From Deltaproteobacteria bacterium (GTDB lineage Bacteria; Desulfobacterota; Desulfobacteria; Desulfobacterales; JAFDFH01), in contig JAFDFH010000177.1 of NCBI GenBank assembly GCA_019309945.1, positions 1 to 5,782 on the forward strand: a DNA stretch of 5,782 nt. Reading direction: 5' to 3'. The position numbers were made by a program, and so were the translations under genes. The notes below the pieces were generated by a model. That model was not told where the DNA came from. It saw nothing but the letters and a program-made list of their open reading frames with translations, and did no database searches. Below, piece by piece: positions 1 through 5,774 of this stretch (position 1 is the first letter of the stretch; every line of letters begins with the position of its first letter).

Positions 1-97
1 AAATCACCAACAGTCTTGAGTTACACCAGGGCGCATGTGGAAAAAACGTAGATTTCAAACATCGACAACAAATTGTTGATCTGAATTCGCTAAGCGC

Positions 98-577
98 CTA
101 ACGGAACCTTCGGCCGCCTCCTTTGCCACCTCCACCCCCCAGGCCGCGTCCTTTGCCACCTCCACCCCCCAGGCCTCTTCCCGTACCTCCAACCCTTGCA
201 ATTCCACCCCCCGTACTTGGGCTGACTTGGCTTTGCACATCAGATGGAGTTGTATCGGCCAAGGCACCAGTCGTGTATTGTTGAACAGCCTGACGGACCT
301 GACCATTGACAGAAGTTATTACCTGAATCCCTGCCGCGCCGAAAGTTTTGAAAGCGTTCGGCCCACAATTACCGGTCAGAACTACGGATACGCCCTTATC
401 GGCCATAAGCTGGGCGGATTGAATGCCTGCACCACCCCCCAATGTGATATTTGGGTTTGATAGGGCTTCAAATTCCATTGTATCCGGATCGATTATCAGG
501 AAATAGGCACAGCGCCCAAAGCGGGCCTCCACGGCATCATCAAGCGCAGGGCCTGTGGATGTTACTGCAATTTTCAT
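98..577 (-). CDS. NifX/NifB-C-terminal-like iron-molybdenum cluster-binding protein with glycine-rich tail
   Basis: This is a 159-residue protein of the dinitrogenase iron-molybdenum cofactor (NifX/NafY/NifB C-terminal) family, small cytoplasmic proteins that carry or bind Fe-S or Mo-containing clusters. Residues 1-105 form the domain: MKIAVTSTG strand, ARFGRCAYF at 18-26, NPN.TLGGGAGIQSAQLM at 41-58, then VVLTGNCGPNAF at 65-76. Cys23 and Cys71 are possible ligands. A Ser/Thr/Gln-rich linker (about 106-122) leads to a Gly/Arg/Lys tail (123-159) with two near-identical decapeptides (GLGGGGGKGR and GLGGGGGKGG). The ATG is set by a GAGGAGGG Shine-Dalgarno 5 nt upstream. It follows another NifX-like gene by 156 bp on the same strand and no separate sigma-54 promoter is visible in that gap, so co-transcription is plausible. 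No nitrogenase gene is in view, so a role in nitrogen fixation should not be assumed. The cluster actually bound is unknown. Confidence 0.9.
   Translation of the reverse strand: MKIAVTSTGPALDDAVEARFGRCAYFLIIDPDTMEFEALSNPNITLGGGAGIQSAQLMADKGVSVVLTGNCGPNAFKTFGAAGIQVITSVNGQVRQAVQQYTTGALADTTPSDVQSQVSPSTGGGIARVGGTGRGLGGGGGKGRGLGGGGGKGGGRRFR
119..175. repeat. 30-bp tandem repeat, two copies, inside the glycine-rich tail
   Basis: Positions 119-145 and 149-175 are identical over 27 bp, with a 30-bp period. Because the period is a multiple of three, the repeat adds whole decapeptides (GLGGGGGKG plus R or G) without shifting frame. Copy number could vary by slippage between strains. This is seen directly in the sequence; the variability is inference. 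Confidence 0.9.
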
Positions 578-582
578 CTTTT

Positions 583-590
583 CCCTCCTC
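583..590 (-). promoter_or_regulatory. Ribosome binding site of the glycine-tailed NifX-like gene
   Basis: On the minus strand the sequence reads GAGGAGGG followed by AAAAG and ATG. This strong Shine-Dalgarno match with 5-nt spacing fixes the start at 577. Confidence 0.8.
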
Positions 591-733
591 TGTTAAACGG
601 ATTCATTCCTGTCAATTTTAATGCAGCCTTGAATTTTCCCTTCTATTCATCTCTGACCACACCTGGCAGGCAGTCCGATTTTTTTTAAATTCAATATCCT
701 ATCATTTCCCCATACGTGTTTACCTCTGAAATG

Positions 734-1087
734 CTAATTATTCTTTGCGCCGAATCCCGGCATTTTGAAATCGGTCCTGTTCAGTGTCCCGCTTAAATAG
801 GCATCGAGTACTTGATTGGGGTCTCCTGTAACAAACGGAAATATCCGAATTCCGTTAGCCTCGATTATGTTTGCAAAAACTTGCGAGATAGCGCCGCAAA
901 TCAAAACATCTATGCCTAAATCAAACAACTCTGCAGCCCGCAAAGAGGGAAATGTAGAAAGAAAAGGCTTATAACACCTGCCGGTTACGGTTTGGTTTTT
1001 TATATCGGCAACAAGCAACATCTGTGCGCAATCAAATACCGGAGAAATCCGGCTTTCCCAAACCGTCAGCGCTACCTTCACCTGCAT
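734..1087 (-). CDS. Small NifX/NafY-like (orange-protein-type) cluster-binding protein under a sigma-54 promoter
   Basis: This is a 117-residue single-domain protein of the dinitrogenase iron-molybdenum cofactor family, starting MQVKVALTVW. Family marks are RISPVFDCA at 13-21, AAELFDLGIDVLICGAIS at 51-68 and FPFVTGDPNQVLDAYLSG at 83-100. Asp19-Cys20 stands where many relatives have Asp-Val. Other cysteines are Cys38 and Cys64. It has no signal peptide or membrane segment, so it should be cytoplasmic. An ATG 15 nt further upstream (1102) is in frame but coincides with the predicted transcription start, whereas the ATG at 1087 has AAGGAG at 5-nt spacing, so the shorter form is chosen. It lies immediately downstream of a sigma-54 activator gene and has its own -24/-12 promoter. 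Its size and context resemble the orange protein of Desulfovibrio, but orthology is not proven. It could equally be a scaffold or carrier for another cluster. Confidence 0.9.
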   Translation of the reverse strand: MQVKVALTVWESRISPVFDCAQMLLVADIKNQTVTGRCYKPFLSTFPSLRAAELFDLGIDVLICGAISQVFANIIEANGIRIFPFVTGDPNQVLDAYLSGTLNRTDFKMPGFGAKNN

Positions 1088-1092
1088 ATCAA

Positions 1093-1098
1093 CTCCTT
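1093..1098 (-). promoter_or_regulatory. Ribosome binding site that decides the NifX-like start
   Basis: The minus strand reads GGAAGGAG-TTGAT-ATG. AAGGAG lies 5 nt before the ATG at 1087 and overlaps the first codons of the longer reading from 1102, which has no such site. Confidence 0.85.
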
Positions 1099-1112
1099 CC
1101 ATTTATTTAATA

Positions 1113-1128
1113 TGCAATGGATGTGCCA
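1113..1128 (-). promoter_or_regulatory. Sigma-54 (RpoN) -24/-12 promoter
   Basis: On the minus strand the sequence is TGGCAC-ATCCA-TTGCA, an exact match to the core RpoN consensus with the obligatory 5-bp spacing. Taking the C of TTGC (position 1114) as -12 puts transcription start near 1102. That leaves a 15-nt leader containing the Shine-Dalgarno sequence of the NifX-like gene at 1087. Scanning both strands of the window by eye found no other element with both halves. RpoN promoters need an AAA+ activator, and such a gene ends only 148 bp upstream of this site. Confidence 0.9.
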
Positions 1129-1144
1129 AATTAAGATGAACAAC

Positions 1145-1159
1145 TCTAAACGATTTAGA
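1145..1159. repeat. 15-bp palindrome upstream of the sigma-54 promoter
   Basis: TCTAAA-CGA-TTTAGA is a perfect 6-bp dyad with a 3-bp centre, lying at about -43 to -57 relative to the predicted start. It sits between promoter and candidate enhancer. It could bind a repressor or a DNA-bending protein, or be chance in an AT-rich stretch. Confidence 0.5.
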
Positions 1160-1171
1160 AAATCTTATTTT

Positions 1172-1201
1172 TCAAAGGGTTATAAACCAGAGGGGCTTTG
1201 A
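1172..1201. repeat. Nested inverted repeat in the promoter-enhancer spacer
   Basis: TCAAAG (1172-1177) and CTTTGA (1196-1201) form an outer 6-bp dyad. Inside it GGTT-ATA-AACC (1178-1188) forms a second small hairpin. Neither strand has a following T-tract, so it is not a convincing terminator. Confidence 0.45.
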
Positions 1202-1236
1202 GGATAGAAATAAAAGTGTAAAATGAGTAGCACTGA

Positions 1237-1279
1237 TGCGACTGTATGAGGATATAGAGTCGTTTTTGTGCGACTCTAT
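1237..1279. promoter_or_regulatory. Candidate enhancer (upstream activating sequence): three alternating half-sites
   Basis: Three copies of one motif occur: TGCGACTGTAT (1237-1247), ATAGAGTCG inverted (1254-1262) and TGCGACTCTAT (1269-1279). They give two overlapping dyads, with 6- and 8-bp gaps and half-site centres 15 and 17 bp apart. The array lies at about -135 to -177 from the predicted sigma-54 start, the usual distance for enhancers bound by Fis-type activators. It overlaps the stop codon of the activator gene. The inner pair (1254-1279) also forms a 9-bp stem followed on the plus strand by T8, so a plus-strand terminator is an alternative reading. No plus-strand gene precedes it, and the T8 is simply the complement of the activator's final Lys-Lys-Asn codons. 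Confidence 0.55.
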
Positions 1280-2661
1280 CGGTTTTTTTTGCGCGTGATC
1301 CTCCCATCGATTTTGGGAAGATCGATACCAAGGGTTTTAATTTTTCTAAACAGGGTGCTCTTGTGCATCCCCAGGTCACGGGCGGTTGCCAGTCGATTAT
1401 AGTTATTACGTTTGAGGGCATCCATAATTGCCTGGGTTTCAATAGATTTCAAGGCGGTTTCAATCGGCCATTCGGTGGTTGGATGAGGAACTGCTTCAAT
1501 CAGATTGCCCGGCAGACAGCTCGGTTGGATCGCTCCCTCAGGACAAATGACAAAAGCATGCTCAATAATGTTCTCCAGCTCGCGAATATTGCCCGGATAA
1601 TTATGGGCCATTAAAAGCGCAAGGGCTTCCTGGCTGATTCCCGATACAGCTTTGCCGCGCAACCGGTTCAATCGGCCGATAAAATGCTCTATCAGCAAGG
1701 GAATATCTTCCTTGCGGTCGCGTAAAGGGGGAAGGGCTATTGGCACCACGTTAATTCTATAAAAAAGATCCTCCCGAAAAATGCCTTTGTTTACCAGGTC
1801 AGCAAGGTTTTTATTTGTGGCAGCGATAATGCGTACATTTGCCTGGACCTGTTTTATGCCGCCCAAGGGCTGGTATTTCCTCTCCTGGAGTACACGTAAC
1901 AGTCGCATTTGAAATGCAGCGCTAACATCGCCGATTTCGTCCAGAAAAAGAGTTCCACCCTCGGCTATCGCAATATGTCCGGGCTTGTCTTTCGTCGCAT
2001 TGGTAAAGGCACCGGCCTTGTATCCGAAGAGTTCAGATTCCAGCAAAGTATCCGGCAGGGCGCCGCAATTAATCGCAACAAATGGCTTCTCCCGCCGGGA
2101 ACTTAGTCCATGGATTGACCGAGCAATGAGCTCTTTTCCGGTCCCTGTTTCTCCCTGAAGTAAAACGGTACTTTCACTGTCTGCCACCTGGGGAAGGATT
2201 TTAAAGATTTGTTGCATGGAACTGCTTCGGATAACCATGTCGCCGAGTTGAAAGCGGTTATCAAGCTCTTTCCTCAGTTCCTCAACCAGACTCATATCAC
2301 GAAAGGTTTCAACGCCACCCACAACTGTGCCGTTCTCATCCCTGAGCAGTGAAGTGGATACGGTAACCGGAATTCGCCGTTTTTCGATATTTACAATATA
2401 AGTGGAAGTATCAATAAAGGGTTTACCCTGCTTCATTGTGCGGCGCAAGGCGCAATCTGTTTCACACATGTTGGAACGAAAAACTTCCCAGCAATGTTGA
2501 CCGATGGCTTCATTACGAGAGATACCCGTAATCTTTTCGGCCGCGCGGTTAAATGATGTGATGTGCCACGTATGATCCACGGTGAACACCCCATCGGAAA
2601 TGCTTTCAAGAATAATTTCCGTAACATGCGGGGGGATCTGGTATGCGTTGCTTTTTTTCAT
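1276..2661 (-). CDS. Sigma-54-dependent transcriptional activator (PAS / AAA+ / Fis-type HTH)
   Basis: This 461-residue enhancer-binding protein activates RpoN promoters by ATP hydrolysis. An N-terminal PAS sensor spans about 14-125 and contains Cys57, Cys66 and Cys70 (CWEVFRSNMCETDC). A short charged linker leads to a complete AAA+ domain at about 142-375: Walker A GETGTGKE (170-177), the sigma-54 contact loop as GAFTNA (217-222), Walker B GGTLFLDE (235-242), FREDLFYRINV (295-305) and the sensor II region NYPGNIRELEN (354-364). The C-terminal Fis-type helix-turn-helix covers about 411-446. There is no receiver domain, so it is not a response regulator; the PAS domain probably senses an internal signal such as redox state. 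The loop has Asn for the usual fifth Gly. The ATG has only a weak ribosome site, and an in-frame stop three codons upstream rules out a longer form. Its likely target is the sigma-54 promoter just downstream. The family is certain; the signal is unknown. Confidence 0.96.
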   Translation of the reverse strand: MKKSNAYQIPPHVTEIILESISDGVFTVDHTWHITSFNRAAEKITGISRNEAIGQHCWEVFRSNMCETDCALRRTMKQGKPFIDTSTYIVNIEKRRIPVTVSTSLLRDENGTVVGGVETFRDMSLVEELRKELDNRFQLGDMVIRSSSMQQIFKILPQVADSESTVLLQGETGTGKELIARSIHGLSSRREKPFVAINCGALPDTLLESELFGYKAGAFTNATKDKPGHIAIAEGGTLFLDEIGDVSAAFQMRLLRVLQERKYQPLGGIKQVQANVRIIAATNKNLADLVNKGIFREDLFYRINVVPIALPPLRDRKEDIPLLIEHFIGRLNRLRGKAVSGISQEALALLMAHNYPGNIRELENIIEHAFVICPEGAIQPSCLPGNLIEAVPHPTTEWPIETALKSIETQAIMDALKRNNYNRLATARDLGMHKSTLFRKIKTLGIDLPKIDGRITRKKNR

Positions 2662-2782
2662 CGCCCATTATTTCGCAACAAAAGGTGACCTCTTGTTTTG
2701 GTAAGTTATTTATGCCGAAAATCGGCGAGAACGACTCATGCTTGCCTAAACGTATGTGAAATAAACAAATAAGGCAAGAATG

Positions 2783-2809
2783 AAAAAAGCCATGAATAAA
2801 ACCGTGGCT
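2783..2809 (-). terminator. Probable rho-independent terminator of ppdK
   Basis: On the minus strand AGCCACG, an 8-nt T-rich loop and CATGGCT form a 7-bp stem with one C-A mismatch, followed by a short T run. It starts 10 bp after the ppdK stop. The stem is weak, but the position and T-tract fit. It would separate ppdK from the downstream activator gene. Confidence 0.5.
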
Positions 2810-2818
2810 GCCGGTGTG

Positions 2819-5602
2819 CTACAACGGGTCGACCGACCCCTTTTTCTTATCAGATTTTGAAGGGTCGAATGAGGAAATTCGATCATGCAAAGCGGCATGT
2901 GCAGCCGCCAGGCGTGCAACCGGCACACGAAAAGGCGAACAGGAAACATAGGTCAATCCAAGCTCGTGGCACAGTAAAATGGATTGGGGATCACCGCCAT
3001 GCTCACCGCAAATACCACATTCCAGGTCGGGGTTTACGTGACGTCCCTTTTCAACTGCAATTCTCATCAGTTCGCCAACGCCATCCCGGTCAAGGGTGGC
3101 AAAGGGATTTTCCGGAAAGATTTTCGACCGCATATATTTTACTAAAAAACCGGTTTCGGCATCGTCTCTTGAAATCCCAAAAGTGGTTTGGGTCAGATCA
3201 TTGGTCCCAAAAGAGAAAAATTCAGCATATTCAGCGAGTTGATCGGCGGTCAGTGCGGCTCGCGGAATCTCGATCATTGTTCCAAACTTATAATCAATCT
3301 CGATCCCCTGCTCCGCCATCACATTTTTGGCCTCTTTTTCGAGCAGTTCCCGCTGCACTTTTAGTTCATTGACGTGGCTGGTCAACGGAATCATGACTTC
3401 CAGGTGCACAGCGACGCCTTCTTTTGTTACCATGCACGCCGCTTCGAATATTGCACGAACCTGCATGATGGTGAGCTCCGGAATGTGGATACCCAGGCGA
3501 ACGCCCCGCAGACCCAGCATTGGATTACTTTCCAGCAGGCTTTCAACCCTTTTAAGAATCTGATCCTTTTCTTTGATTCGCTGCAAAAGCGAATCAATCT
3601 CTTCCAATGTGCCTGCATGCTTGAGGCGAATTTTTAAATCAGTCAATTCGAGCATAAGTTCCAAATGATTGGGTAAGAATTCATGTAGCGGCGGATCGAT
3701 CAGGCGGGTGACCACCGGCAAACCATCCATAGCCCGGAAAAGACCGGCAAAGTCTTCACGTTGAAATGGAAGCAACGCATCCAGTGCCTCTTGCCGTTCT
3801 ACCGGTAAATCGGTCATAATCATTTTATGCAGATATGGAAGACGCTTGGTTTCAAAAAACATATGCTCCGTCCGACACAGACCGATGCCTTCGGCGCCAT
3901 AGGCACGCGCACGTTCGGCATCCGCCGGATAATCGGCATTTGTCCAGACACCCAAACGTCGAAAACCGTCCGCCCAGAAAAGCAGTTTTACCAGCCAGGG
4001 GTCTTTAATGTCGGGTATCGTTGTCGCCAGTTTGTCGGCAAAGACTTCACCCGTGGTACCATCAATGGATATCCAATCTCCCTCTTTGATAAACACGTTG
4101 TTTACAATCATCTGCCGTTTATTTAAATCGATATTGAGTGCGGATACACCGACAACGGCAGGCTTTCCAAACTGACGGGCTACCAGAGCGGCATGGCTGG
4201 TGCGACCGCCACGACTTGTAAGAATGCCCTGGGACGCCAGCATGCCATGTACATCATCCGGTTTGGTTTCCGGACGAACCATAATAACCTGCTTGCCCTC
4301 CTTTTGGGCCCATGTTTCGGCCAGGTCGGCATCAAAGGCCACCATACCCACCGCCGAACCCGGAGAAACGTTAAGACCGGTTGCCAACATGGCTCCCTTG
4401 GCCCTGGCGGTTTCTATAGCTTCCTCCTTGAACTGGGGATGCAAAAAGAAGTCCACCTGATCCGGTGTGACACCCAGAACCGCATCTTCTCTTGTGATCA
4501 GACCCTCTTCGGCCATTTCAACCGCAATACGCACAGCAGCCTTTGCCGTTCGTTTTCCGTCCCGGGTTTGCAATATCCACAGCTTTCCCTGTTCAATCGT
4601 GAACTCGATGTCCTGCATCTCGCGATAGTGGTTCTCCAGGCGCTGTGCAATCTGTTCGAGTTCGGCATAAATCCCCGGCATTTCAGCTTCTAGTTGTAAA
4701 ATATCCTTCGTTAAACGGATACCCGCAACGACATCCTCACCCTGGGCGTTGGTCAGATAATCGCCCTCAATTTGTTTTTCCCCCGTAGAAGCATTCCGCG
4801 TCATCACAACGCCGGTAGCGCTGTCATCGCCCCTATTGCCGAAAACCATCATCACGATATTTACCGCCGTGCCCAGATCATGTGAAATACCAGATGCATT
4901 TCGGTAGTCAATCGCCCGCTTTCCGCCCCAGCTCTTAAACACGGCTTCAATCGCAAGCTTAAGCTGCATATATGGATCTCCCGGAAAATCGTGGTTGGTG
5001 TGACGTCTGAAAGCCGATTTAAATTCTTTAATTATTTCTTTCCAGTCATGGGCCGTTAACTCGCCATCGGAGTCAACTCCCGCCTTTATTCTAGCTTTGG
5101 TGATCTTTTCTTCAAACAGCTCATCAGGAACGCCCATCACAACACCGCCAAACATCTGTACAAGGCGACGGTAAGCATCGTATACAAACCGTTCGTCGCC
5201 GGTCGACGCAATCATAGCGATTGCCGTTTCATCGTTTAGACCTATGTTGAGCACGGTGTCCATCATTCCGGGCATGGAGAACTTGGCACCGGACCGACAT
5301 GAAACCATCAGCGGATTTTTTTGAGCTCCAAATTTTTTACCACTCGCATCTTCGATAGCCTTTATTGCAGCCAGCACCTGTTCCCACATCTCCTTTGGAA
5401 AAAATCCCCCTGAAGTAAGATAAGCATTGCAGGCCTCGGTGGTTATGGTAAAGCCGAGAGGCACCGGTATGTCAATTCGGGTCATTTCGGCCAGGTTGGC
5501 GCCCTTACCACCCAAAAATCCACGAACGTCTTCCCATTTGCCCCCGACATCTCTCTCAGCCTGATCGACTTCGTTGAAAAGATATACCCATTTTTTTGAC
5601 AT
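2819..5602 (-). CDS. ppdK: Pyruvate, phosphate dikinase
   Basis: This 927-residue cytoplasmic enzyme interconverts pyruvate, ATP and phosphate with PEP, AMP and pyrophosphate, serving gluconeogenesis or pyrophosphate-linked glycolysis. The N-terminal nucleotide-binding domain shows GGKGANLAEM (31-40), CRSGAKFSMPGMMDT (102-116), FGNRGDDSATG (254-264) and QTRDGKRT (345-352). The central phosphohistidine domain has GGRTSHAALVAR with catalytic His470; Thr468 matches the threonine that is regulated in plant enzymes. The C-terminal PEP/pyruvate barrel has Arg577 (GLCRTEH), Arg633 (TRLIDPP), Glu778 (IEIP), Asn801-Asp802 (GTNDLTQ) and the acid/base Cys865 in CGEHGGDP. All expected catalytic residues are present. 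The length is modestly above the 874 residues of the Clostridium symbiosum enzyme, including a Lys/Asp-rich C-terminal tail. The start is supported by GGGAGG 7 nt upstream. No PPDK regulatory protein gene lies nearby. It appears to be transcribed independently of the regulator and NifX-like genes. Confidence 0.98.
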   Translation of the reverse strand: MSKKWVYLFNEVDQAERDVGGKWEDVRGFLGGKGANLAEMTRIDIPVPLGFTITTEACNAYLTSGGFFPKEMWEQVLAAIKAIEDASGKKFGAQKNPLMVSCRSGAKFSMPGMMDTVLNIGLNDETAIAMIASTGDERFVYDAYRRLVQMFGGVVMGVPDELFEEKITKARIKAGVDSDGELTAHDWKEIIKEFKSAFRRHTNHDFPGDPYMQLKLAIEAVFKSWGGKRAIDYRNASGISHDLGTAVNIVMMVFGNRGDDSATGVVMTRNASTGEKQIEGDYLTNAQGEDVVAGIRLTKDILQLEAEMPGIYAELEQIAQRLENHYREMQDIEFTIEQGKLWILQTRDGKRTAKAAVRIAVEMAEEGLITREDAVLGVTPDQVDFFLHPQFKEEAIETARAKGAMLATGLNVSPGSAVGMVAFDADLAETWAQKEGKQVIMVRPETKPDDVHGMLASQGILTSRGGRTSHAALVARQFGKPAVVGVSALNIDLNKRQMIVNNVFIKEGDWISIDGTTGEVFADKLATTIPDIKDPWLVKLLFWADGFRRLGVWTNADYPADAERARAYGAEGIGLCRTEHMFFETKRLPYLHKMIMTDLPVERQEALDALLPFQREDFAGLFRAMDGLPVVTRLIDPPLHEFLPNHLELMLELTDLKIRLKHAGTLEEIDSLLQRIKEKDQILKRVESLLESNPMLGLRGVRLGIHIPELTIMQVRAIFEAACMVTKEGVAVHLEVMIPLTSHVNELKVQRELLEKEAKNVMAEQGIEIDYKFGTMIEIPRAALTADQLAEYAEFFSFGTNDLTQTTFGISRDDAETGFLVKYMRSKIFPENPFATLDRDGVGELMRIAVEKGRHVNPDLECGICGEHGGDPQSILLCHELGLTYVSCSPFRVPVARLAAAHAALHDRISSFDPSKSDKKKGSVDPL

Positions 5603-5609
5603 TTAAAAA

Positions 5610-5615
5610 CCTCCC
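5610..5615 (-). promoter_or_regulatory. Ribosome binding site of ppdK
   Basis: The minus strand reads GGGAGG-TTTTTAA-ATG, a strong Shine-Dalgarno sequence with 7-nt spacing, which supports the start at 5602. Confidence 0.8.
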
Positions 5616-5652
5616 CCATGTATTGCTCATCTTGTGTAACTACTCAGGTGGA

Positions 5653-5774
5653 TAGGCTGAAGGCTGAAGACTGTTAGGGAAAAGCGCATTTTAAAGCCAT
5701 GTTTGATCAAGAATCAGATATTTCCGCCAAAGTACGGCAATCGTGCTTTTCTGACCCCTTCAGCCTTCAGTCTA
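5653..5774. repeat. Inverted-repeat element built from GGCTGAA heptamers
   Basis: TAGGCTGAAGGCTGAAG at 5653-5669 is matched by its reverse complement at 5758-5774 with one mismatch in 17. Further in, GAAAAGCGC (5679-5687) opposes GTGCTTTTC (5743-5751), with 8 of 9 positions pairing plus one G-T. The arms enclose a roughly 55-bp centre without a credible ORF. The arms are themselves tandem heptamers (GGCTGAA). It lies about 50 bp upstream of ppdK. It could be a small palindromic or MITE-like repeat, or the structured end of an upstream transcript. The window ends 8 bp beyond the right arm, so the outer boundary cannot be settled. Confidence 0.65.

Noticed and set aside
62..85. CAACA-AAT-TGTTG dyad after the last gene
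   Set aside because: It has a 5-bp AT-rich stem without an adjacent T-tract, so it is not a credible terminator. The transcript may run on past position 1.
656..688. GC-rich segment followed by T8 on the plus strand, between the two NifX-like genes
   Set aside because: No good stem can be drawn and there is no plus-strand gene; it does not terminate the minus-strand transcript.
1738..1756. TGGCAC match inside the activator gene
   Set aside because: The -12 half (TTGC) is absent at the required spacing, and the site lies within coding sequence.
2658..2681. Possible seven-codon leader (TTG start) preceded by AGAGG and ending in TGA that overlaps the activator ATG
   Set aside because: It has a non-ATG start, is very short and has no family support; the overlap may be chance.
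2714..2726. GCCGA-AAA-TCGGC hairpin upstream of the activator gene
   Set aside because: It has only a 5-bp stem and no T-tract, and it lies outside any clear promoter; too weak to call.
2732..2739. CGACTCAT, resembling one enhancer half-site, upstream of the activator gene
   Set aside because: It is a single partial match without a second half-site or a sigma-54 promoter nearby, so autoregulation is not supported.
4193..4693. Plus-strand open frame of 166 codons opposite ppdK
   Set aside because: It is a shadow of the strongly conserved ppdK reading frame, with no ribosome site and no recognisable protein features.
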